From: Chitinophagaceae bacterium
GTDB taxonomy: Bacteria; Bacteroidota; Bacteroidia; Chitinophagales; Chitinophagaceae
Length of the DNA stretch: 64,000 nucleotides
Direction: 5' to 3'
Assembly: GCA_017307755.1 (NCBI GenBank)
Contig: JAFKGQ010000010.1
Location: 62,001 to 126,000, forward strand
This document shows positions 58,728 to 64,000 of this stretch, one piece after another; the first letter of the stretch is position 1; each line of letters opens with the position of its first letter. The notes under the pieces are model-generated. The model saw nothing but the letters and a program-made list of their open reading frames with translations, did no database searches and had not been told where the DNA came from. A program made the translations under genes and the position numbers.

Positions 58728-61095
58728 TACTTTTTACAGGATTTGCCAGGGCGGCCGTGATAGATTGATAGCTCACCGTCAGCAACGTGATCAGGATCGC
58801 TCCCGCCCCCGGCAAGACGAATATCCACCAGGACATCGACGCCCTGTACGAATATCTCATCAGCCAGTTGCTCATAAAATACCAGGCGACAGGGATCCCT
58901 ATCAGCAACGAGATACCTACCAGCGTTACAAAATCCCGGGACAACAGACGCCACAGCTGCCATACAGAAGCGCCCAGCACCTTGCGCACACCGATCTCCT
59001 TTGTTCGCTGTTCCGCCATAAATGAGGCCATCCCAAACAGCCCCAGACAGCTGATAAAAATTGCCAGCAAGGCAAAAGCGCCCGAAAGCTTGCCGATCCT
59101 TTCTTCATCCACGAATTTCCAGGAATATTCCACATCGGTAAACTTGCAGGAAAAAGGTTGCGCGGGGTTGTACTTTTTAAAGACGGCCTCTATCTTCCCT
59201 AACGCCTCGCGCATACCCATGGCCGGATGTATCCTCAGGTCAATGACAGGCTGCGCTCCTGCATCCAAAATAAACACCGTGCGAAAGACTGGTGAATAAG
59301 GAGACTCCATCACCATATCACCTACCACGCCCCTCACCTGGTATGATCTGTCGTTCCAACGGATGATCTTCCCCACCGGATCCTTTAATTTCATAAATTG
59401 TACCGCCGATTCGTTCAGGATAATGGAATTCGAATCCCTGATCATTGTACGGACAAAATCATTCCCCTCTTTTATCTTCCAGCCCACGGTCTTACCGTAC
59501 TCCGGAGAAACCCAGACCACACCAAAAGCTTCCTGAGAAACGTGATCCACACCCGGCCACTCCAACCCACTGTCATACTCGTCCACACTCGTGACCGCAC
59601 TGGATGACTCTGCGATTTCCGATACCGCACCTGCATTGATCAGCTCAGTACGTACGGCATCAAAATGTTTATGTATCTCTTCCGTCACCACGGGTACTAT
59701 TAACGACCCGGTGCGGTCATAACCCGCCGGACGGTCTTTTGCAAATTGTATTTGTTTGTAAAGGATAATGGTAGAGATGATCAACACAATGGACACTGAA
59801 AACTGCAGCACCACCAGCACCCGCCTGGGAAGGGATGCCAGCCGGCCTACCCGGAATGAGCCCTTGAGCACTTTCACCGGGCGGAATGAAGACAGGTACA
59901 ACGCCGGATAGCTGCCTGCTATCAGACTGGTGATAAGACAAAAGACAAGCACGGTCATCCAGAAAAAAGGATTCGTCCATTTGATATACATCCGCTTATC
60001 CGCCACCTCATTGAAATACGGAAGAGCAAGGGTCACCAGCAACAAAGTGCCGGCAAGCGCCACGAGCACGGCAAACAAAGACTCGAAATAGAACATCCGG
60101 ACCAGTTGCCCCCTCAACGACCCCATCGTCTTGCGGATACCTACTTCCCTGGCCCGCTTTTCAGATCGGGCCGTACTAAGGTTCATGAAATTTATACAGG
60201 CAAGTAATAATACAAAGAACCCGATAGTCCCGAACAACCAGACAAACTCGATCCTTCCGCCGACATTTACGCCATTCTTAAAATTATCATACAAATGCCA
60301 TTTCCGCATAGGTTGCAAAAAGATCGTGGGGTTCAGAGATGCGTCTTCTTTTGTAGATTTCTTTTTGAGATCCCTGATCCTGGCGGATACTCGCTCCATC
60401 GTAGTATTATCCCCTATCTGTACAAAGGCCTGGAAAGAGTTGTTACTCCAGGGATGGGTATATTTCTGCAGCCAGAAATTATTGTCGATATACAGTTGCC
60501 AGGGTGCTATAAAGGTTACGTTGCCAAAACTTGACCTGTAGGGGATATCCTCATATACGCCGGTAACCTTTACATCAAATTTATTGTCGATCTTTATCTG
60601 CCGCCCCATCGGATCGGCTGATCCAAACAAGGCTTGCGCCGTACTGGAGGAAAGAATGACAGAACGATAGTCCCGCAATGCTGATCGGCTGCCACGCAGC
60701 ATTTTCAACGACAACATATCCGTCACTTCAGGCTCGATATAACTCCCGCTCTTTGTAATCTTTTTATCTCCGGCGGCAAGGATATGATCATTCGTCCAGG
60801 ACGACATAGTGATGTGCTTGAAATCACCACCGTAATTTTTCCGTAGCGCATCCCCCATCACATAGGCCAGCGCCGATTGCGTTCCAGTCTCTCCATTGAT
60901 GGTCATGTGTTGCATGACCTTGGCAATACGCTCATAATGGGGAAATTCCTTGTTGAAGGAAAGCTCGTCCCATATCCAAAGCCAGATGAGCATGGCCACC
61001 GCCATACCTACCGACAGACCCGCTATATTTATAAAGGAATGGGCCTTATCCCTGACCAGATTGCGGATGGTGGTCTTAAAGAAATTCTTTAACAT
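58714..61095 (-). CDS. MacB/FtsX-type ABC transporter permease
   Basis: A 793-aa permease with the usual start LKNFFKTTIRNLVRDKAHSF then INIAGLSVGMAVAMLIWLWI, a periplasmic MacB_PCD domain, an FtsX block beginning near FVWLFGTIGFFVLLLACINF, a second periplasmic domain and a last FtsX block with MAEQRTKEIGVRKVLGASVW. It ends NPVKSIRTE, the same signature as the permease at 19723. I choose the ATG at 61095; the frame is open to 61215 but the extra 40 residues are not part of the family. The ATPase partner is not nearby. The end overlaps the DJ-1-like gene by 14 bases. Confidence 0.88.
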   Translation of the reverse strand: MLKNFFKTTIRNLVRDKAHSFINIAGLSVGMAVAMLIWLWIWDELSFNKEFPHYERIAKVMQHMTINGETGTQSALAYVMGDALRKNYGGDFKHITMSSWTNDHILAAGDKKITKSGSYIEPEVTDMLSLKMLRGSRSALRDYRSVILSSSTAQALFGSADPMGRQIKIDNKFDVKVTGVYEDIPYRSSFGNVTFIAPWQLYIDNNFWLQKYTHPWSNNSFQAFVQIGDNTTMERVSARIRDLKKKSTKEDASLNPTIFLQPMRKWHLYDNFKNGVNVGGRIEFVWLFGTIGFFVLLLACINFMNLSTARSEKRAREVGIRKTMGSLRGQLVRMFYFESLFAVLVALAGTLLLVTLALPYFNEVADKRMYIKWTNPFFWMTVLVFCLITSLIAGSYPALYLSSFRPVKVLKGSFRVGRLASLPRRVLVVLQFSVSIVLIISTIILYKQIQFAKDRPAGYDRTGSLIVPVVTEEIHKHFDAVRTELINAGAVSEIAESSSAVTSVDEYDSGLEWPGVDHVSQEAFGVVWVSPEYGKTVGWKIKEGNDFVRTMIRDSNSIILNESAVQFMKLKDPVGKIIRWNDRSYQVRGVVGDMVMESPYSPVFRTVFILDAGAQPVIDLRIHPAMGMREALGKIEAVFKKYNPAQPFSCKFTDVEYSWKFVDEERIGKLSGAFALLAIFISCLGLFGMASFMAEQRTKEIGVRKVLGASVWQLWRLLSRDFVTLVGISLLIGIPVAWYFMSNWLMRYSYRASMSWWIFVLPGAGAILITLLTVSYQSITAALANPVKSIRTE

Positions 61096-61220
61096 GATAA
61101 TTCCTCGGCCAGGATGATGCCAAGCTATTAATAAGCTATAAATCAGATCGATGCGCTTCCCTTTATCCCTGCCGACTGTCCGGTTCCGATACGCTCCCTG
61201 TATCGTCTTCAACACTCCTT

Positions 61221-61307
61221 ATCCTCCTCATCACTCAGACCCTCCGGCGTCCCCTCACTCATACCCACCGGCATCCTCCTCATCACTCATCCTCTCCTCC
61301 GGCGTCC
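61221..61307. repeat. short direct repeats across the stop codon of the S9 peptidase gene
   Basis: ATCCTCCTCATCACTCA occurs at 61221-61237 and 61273-61289, and CTCCGGCGTCC at 61242-61252 and 61297-61307. The two blocks are in the same order, 52-55 bases apart, on either side of the stop codon at 61255-61257. This looks like a degenerate tandem duplication that encodes part of the acidic tail in one copy and is non-coding in the other. Confidence 0.6.
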
Positions 61308-63813
61308 TGCCATTACCTTCCCTGTCACCTGTCTGCGGCTGATCTCTATCCACCTCTTCCATATCCACGGGTCTTGAAGTCTCATCCCCGATAAGCCAGC
61401 GGGAGAAATAGTCGGCCATACGCCAGAAAAAATATTCGGTCATATCACCATAACCATGCCGCTGCCCGGGCAGCACTACGAGGTCAAATCGCTTGTTGGC
61501 CTTTATCAGCGCATTTACCACCCGGATCGTATTAGCCGGATGCACATTGTTGTCGATGTCACCCGTGGACAACATCAAATGCCCTTTTAGATTTTTTGCC
61601 AGATCGGGGTTCTTCTCGATGCTATATGCAAAAGTTGTATCCCCATCCCGTCCAATGATCTCCTTTACACCATGATGTTTTTCACTCCACCACCTGTTGT
61701 AGATAGCGTTATCGTGGTTGCCGGAAGAAGAGACGGCAACCTTGAAAAAATCGGGATAGACTAGCATCGCCGCCGTGCTCATAAACCCTCCGCCGCTGTG
61801 TCCATGTATACCCACCCGGTTGATGTCGATAAAAGGGTATCGGTCCGCCAGTTGCTCTACCGCCGTCTTTTTGTCGGCAAGCCCATAGTCACGGAGATTG
61901 CCATATCCATAATTGTGATACCACTTGCTGCGGGAAGGACTCCCGCCCCTGTTACCAAGGGTAATAACGATCATGCCCAGCTGCGCCAGCCTGTCCACCC
62001 TGTCCATACCCCGGCTAAACGCTTTATTCACAGACTCTGTTTGGGGACCAGGATATACATACTCCATGATGGGGTACTTTTTTGTCGAATCGAAGTTGAA
62101 GGGTTTGTACATCACCCCATAGATATCCGTAATGCCGTCATCAGCCTTGACCTTGAAGGGCTGGGGGAATTTATAACCCGCCGCCAGCAGGGCGCTGAGA
62201 TCGGCTGTCTCCAGGTCCATGATCTTTTTGCCAAGTGCATTGTACAGGACCGACCGGGGTACTGTATTTACCCTGGAAAAGTTATCTATAAAGAATTGCT
62301 GATCATCATTCATATCCACTGCGTGATCAAACTCGCCCGGGTCCAGCAAGGTAAGGTCCGATCCATCAAAATTGACCTTATAGAGGTGCAGGTAATAAGG
62401 ATTCTCACCAGGCTCGCGGCCGCACGCAGAGAAATAAAGCGCTCTTTTCTTTTCATCGATGCCTATAATGTCCTCGCAATGGAAGGAGCCGCTGGTGATC
62501 TGGTTCTCCAGTTTGCCGTTGCCGTCATACAGATAGAAATGCGCCCAGCCATCCTGCTCGCTCCATTCGATAAGTTCCTTACCCTCATTTACCAGCCCCG
62601 GACGGCGGACCTCCACATAAGTATTCAGCCGCTCATTGATCAATGGCCGGGCGACGGAATCTTTTATATCGATGATACAAACGTCGATCTTCTTCAGATC
62701 GCGGCTGGTACGTGTAAAATAGAACTTACTATCCGTACCCAGCCACACAGAAGGTCTGTAGTCATCGTCGCGGGTCTTGGCTATCGCCGGTCTTGCCCAA
62801 AGGGAGACGTCCTGGTCCTTAAACCCCGCCACATTGATCTCACGATGGGTCTTACCTTCCATCTCAAACACCAGCAGATGCTCCACCGGGGTTTCCTTCT
62901 CCCCCGGCATCTGATACTTATATGTTTCCAGCGTGGGCCGGGGGTTTGCCACGGAATTGATCACCCACAGATCTTTAACTTTACGGCTATCCGTACGCGT
63001 CATGACAAAGTGTTTTGCATCCGGACTCCAGAAGATGGAGACAGGCTTTCGCCGATCCTTATCCTTCTCTTTATCCACGTTGGTTTCACCTCCGCCTCCC
63101 AGGACGCCGCTGCCGTGATAGCTAAAATATTCCTCGCCGTCTGTCGTCAGCTGATGCTCAACGATAGTGCTGTCATCTTCTTTCTTAAGAGCCTTCTCAT
63201 AATTAACCCTGTCTATCCAATAAAGATTATTGTGTTTGCCATACACGATCGTATTACTGTCTGGGGAAATATTTGCCCATGTGGGCTTGTGAGTGTGTTT
63301 TTTATACCCCACCAGCTCATTGAGGACGTCGTCCCGGAGATTGTATTCGAAATAGAATATCTTTTTTTCTTTCGCTGTACCGCTGCCTCGTTTTTTCGTT
63401 GTGTCCGTATTTTCCACATCCTGTGTGCTCTTCACTTCGAATTGTATCCAGTTCTCGTCCTTTATAAAACGCAGGCTATCCAGTCCGAGGTGTTGTGCAT
63501 CAAAGGGGTCATGTACGATACGGGTGATGGCTGCTGCCAGCTTCTCATTATCAAATAGCAATTTCTTATCCATCTTTATCGGATCGACGATATACCATTT
63601 TTTTCCTTCTGAGGTTTCGTATACATACCAGAAGCGATTGCTTTTTTTTAGCCAATGGGGATCCACACTGATGGTAAAGACCATCTTATCCAGTTTTTTG
63701 GGGGAGTATCGGGCGGCTGCCCTGTAGTCGGCTTTTGTAACAGGAGTTGATTGAGCCTGGGCAAAATAACTGATAGATAACAGCAGTAAATAGGATAACA
63801 AGGTCCTGATCAT
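61255..63813 (-). CDS. exported S9-family peptidase (dipeptidyl peptidase IV-like)
   Basis: An 852-aa serine peptidase with signal peptide (MIRTLLSYLLLLSISYFAQA). Residues about 60-560 are the beta-propeller typical of DPP IV-like enzymes. The catalytic domain holds Ser673 (GHSGGGFMS), an Asp in GDIDNNVHPAN and His786 (GQRHGYGD). It would release dipeptides from proline-containing peptides in the periplasm or outer surface. The ATG at 63813 begins the signal peptide; a further ATG lies at 63849. The last 40 residues are an acidic low-complexity tail (VDMEEVDRDQPQTGDREGNG to PEERMSDEEDAGGYE) which I do not know from the family. The last 187 bases of the window show no gene. Confidence 0.9.
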   Translation of the reverse strand: MIRTLLSYLLLLSISYFAQAQSTPVTKADYRAAARYSPKKLDKMVFTISVDPHWLKKSNRFWYVYETSEGKKWYIVDPIKMDKKLLFDNEKLAAAITRIVHDPFDAQHLGLDSLRFIKDENWIQFEVKSTQDVENTDTTKKRGSGTAKEKKIFYFEYNLRDDVLNELVGYKKHTHKPTWANISPDSNTIVYGKHNNLYWIDRVNYEKALKKEDDSTIVEHQLTTDGEEYFSYHGSGVLGGGGETNVDKEKDKDRRKPVSIFWSPDAKHFVMTRTDSRKVKDLWVINSVANPRPTLETYKYQMPGEKETPVEHLLVFEMEGKTHREINVAGFKDQDVSLWARPAIAKTRDDDYRPSVWLGTDSKFYFTRTSRDLKKIDVCIIDIKDSVARPLINERLNTYVEVRRPGLVNEGKELIEWSEQDGWAHFYLYDGNGKLENQITSGSFHCEDIIGIDEKKRALYFSACGREPGENPYYLHLYKVNFDGSDLTLLDPGEFDHAVDMNDDQQFFIDNFSRVNTVPRSVLYNALGKKIMDLETADLSALLAAGYKFPQPFKVKADDGITDIYGVMYKPFNFDSTKKYPIMEYVYPGPQTESVNKAFSRGMDRVDRLAQLGMIVITLGNRGGSPSRSKWYHNYGYGNLRDYGLADKKTAVEQLADRYPFIDINRVGIHGHSGGGFMSTAAMLVYPDFFKVAVSSSGNHDNAIYNRWWSEKHHGVKEIIGRDGDTTFAYSIEKNPDLAKNLKGHLMLSTGDIDNNVHPANTIRVVNALIKANKRFDLVVLPGQRHGYGDMTEYFFWRMADYFSRWLIGDETSRPVDMEEVDRDQPQTGDREGNGRTPEERMSDEEDAGGYE

Positions 63814-64000
63814 AAGCAGTGATTTGATTAGGTACCGTAAAATACTCATTTTGGAATGCCGGTCGGCAACGGTACATCACTAACATCCACATGCGGTGAC
63901 TTTTCAGGATAATCGGGTGTGCTTGTCGGCAAGGCTCGTCAGGTCTTTTGGGATATGTAGACGAAGCCCCACATCTCAGCTCGAGGGAGAGAAGAGACGG

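Noticed and set aside
61798..63558. A 586-codon open frame on the plus strand
   Set aside because: It is antisense to the S9 peptidase gene, whose catalytic residues, signal peptide and length all match a known family. The plus-strand frame has no recognisable motif.
1..64000. tRNA or rRNA genes
   Set aside because: No tRNA cloverleaf with a CCA-compatible acceptor or T-loop GTTCRANNC pattern in an intergenic region, and no conserved rRNA segment, was noticed by eye. A covariance search would be decisive.

Overview
The window looks like a chromosomal segment of a member of the Bacteroidota, most probably the family Chitinophagaceae. The evidence is a GldB-type gliding lipoprotein, DUF3078 and DUF2490 outer-membrane proteins, two LytS/LytTR two-component pairs, MacB/FtsX permeases ending in NPV(E/K)S(L/I)RTE, an N-acyl-ornithine carbamoyltransferase in the arginine operon, a bacterial GGGP synthase, almost no Shine-Dalgarno sequences, and promoter-like boxes of the Bacteroidota type (TTTG-N19-TAnnTTTG). 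Base composition is near 50% GC and genes are tightly packed.

Layout. 1-8.3 kb: end of a lipocalin-like gene, nadE divergent from a gldB-like gene, a DoxX-like membrane protein, a LytS/LytTR pair running into a fatty-acid desaturase, a YcxB-like protein and a 38-aa lipoprotein. 8.3-14.8 kb: class II (B12-dependent) ribonucleotide reductase, two exported proteins, a small GNAT-fold protein and GGGP synthase. 14.8-18.2 kb: a compact two-gene operon of P-loop ATPases, preceded by three 16-bp near-palindromes spaced exactly 28 bp apart. 18.2-22.1 kb: membrane protein, DUF695 protein, MacB-like permease. 22.2-31.0 kb: a complete arginine biosynthesis operon (GNAT-argG-argC-argD-argF'-argB-argE-argH) behind a 290-nt leader with a short ORF and an attenuator-like hairpin. 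31-38.5 kb: exported and anchored M20 and M28 hydrolases and an alpha/beta hydrolase fused to a jelly-roll-like domain. 38.5-42.7 kb: second LytS/LytTR pair and dxs. 42.7-54.8 kb: a frameshifted remnant, a YkuD_2 L,D-transpeptidase, pirin, scpA, an Rpn-type nuclease, DUF3078 protein, mscL, ppk2, frr, a WecA-like transferase, the N-terminal half of transketolase without its C-terminal half, a LolC/E-like permease, rbfA and a family 2 glycosyltransferase. 55-63.8 kb: MsbA-like ABC exporter, sugar isomerase, DJ-1/PfpI protein without the usual cysteine, a second MacB-like permease and an S9 peptidase.

The main unexplained structure is a dispersed intergenic element of about 150 bp, present in four full or nearly full copies (2170-2304, 40386-40525, 49789-49938, 54816-54963) and two partial ones. 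It is made of up to four hairpins in fixed order, and the stems carry compensatory base changes between copies, which suggests that the folded form is maintained. The second is the ATPase pair with its 28-bp operator-like array, an accessory module inserted flush between housekeeping genes. No CRISPR array, insertion sequence, rRNA or tRNA gene was found.
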